Shown: piece by piece, positions 5,603 through 5,780 of the stretch
How positions within the stretch are numbered: the first letter of the stretch is position 1
How the letters are laid out: each line of letters begins with the position of its first letter
Assembly: GCA_018663815.1 (NCBI GenBank)
Contig: JABJPQ010000668.1
Coordinates: 1-5,780 of the forward strand
Length of the DNA: 5,780 nucleotides
From: Halobacteriovoraceae bacterium
GTDB taxonomy: Bacteria; Bdellovibrionota; Bacteriovoracia; Bacteriovoracales; Bacteriovoracaceae
Reading direction: 5' to 3'
Program-made: the position numbers and the translations under genes
The notes under the pieces: model-generated
Seen by the model: only the letters and a program-made list of their open reading frames with translations
Told to the model about the DNA's origin: nothing
The model's database searches: none

Positions 5603-5780
5603 ATGACTGAGAAAAAAATTAAAATTCAATTGACTCCCTTAACAAGCGTTGAGGTAAAGCAAAAGAAAATTGCTTTAACTAACCTTTGGAAACTTAAAGA
5701 TCAAGAGGGACATGTTATTGGTCCGTTTGAAACAAGCACACTTCAAGATTATATTTCTACCCACGCACAAGAACTTGAAC
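5603..5780 (+). CDS. N-terminal part of an unrecognised protein with a GYF-like segment (cut by right edge)
   Basis: Translation from ATG at 5603 stays open for 59 codons to the window end. GAGGA at 5591-5595, seven bases before the ATG, is a strong ribosome site. The first 20 residues are charged and polar (MTEKKIKIQL...), with no signal peptide. Residues 28-52 read LWKLKDQEGHVIGPFETSTL and on to LQDYI. A Trp at 29, a turn with Gly36, then Gly40-Pro41-Phe42 and a short helix is the pattern of GYF_2-like domains (W...dG...GP....l..li), which bind proline-rich or other partners. The rest of the gene is unseen, so neither its full length nor its role can be given. It is divergent from sufE across about 108 bases. 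Confidence 0.65.
   Translation, partial: MTEKKIKIQLTPLTSVEVKQKKIALTNLWKLKDQEGHVIGPFETSTLQDYISTHAQELE

Overview
The window is AT-rich, gene-dense bacterial DNA. Kdo transferase and heptosyltransferase genes indicate a Gram-negative with lipopolysaccharide. AT-rich codons, AGG-type ribosome sites and a Flp-like pilin with a GQTLVEY cleavage site fit a Bdellovibrionota/Bacteriovoracales-type bacterium. That placement is inference from style, not proof.

Layout: (1) 1-151, minus strand: the first 50 codons of a transposase that runs off the left edge. (2) 152-448: about 300 bases without a gene, holding a small AT-rich hairpin and a perfect 12-bp palindrome; the end of the insertion sequence probably lies here. 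(3) 449-916, plus strand: a small exported four-cysteine protein of unknown function. (4) 961-4954, minus strand: a compact four-gene run read right to left. Its genes are a GT9 heptosyltransferase, a WaaA-like Kdo transferase starting inside the previous stop codon (TAATG), a 450-residue protein resembling a decayed FAD-dependent amine oxidase/desaturase, and a Flp-like type IVb prepilin. Gaps are -1, 18 and 14 bases, so this looks like one transcript. (5) 4955-5053: a 99-base spacer with five tandem TAAA units, enclosed by an 18-pair bulged inverted repeat and lying just upstream of a possible -10 box. (6) 5054-5494, minus strand: sufE. (7) 5495-5602: a divergent intergenic region. (8) 5603 to the right edge, plus strand: the start of an unrecognised protein with a GYF-like segment.

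The first two operon genes belong to inner-core lipopolysaccharide synthesis at the cytoplasmic face of the inner membrane. The third has no assigned role but sits tightly between core synthesis and a surface pilin, so a cell-envelope job is a reasonable guess. SufE belongs to sulfur transfer for Fe-S clusters and is not functionally linked to its neighbours here. No phage, CRISPR, tRNA or rRNA was seen. I found no clear evidence of a complete new system. The most unusual items are the uncharacterised oxidoreductase-like protein and the repeat-bearing spacer upstream of the lipopolysaccharide genes.
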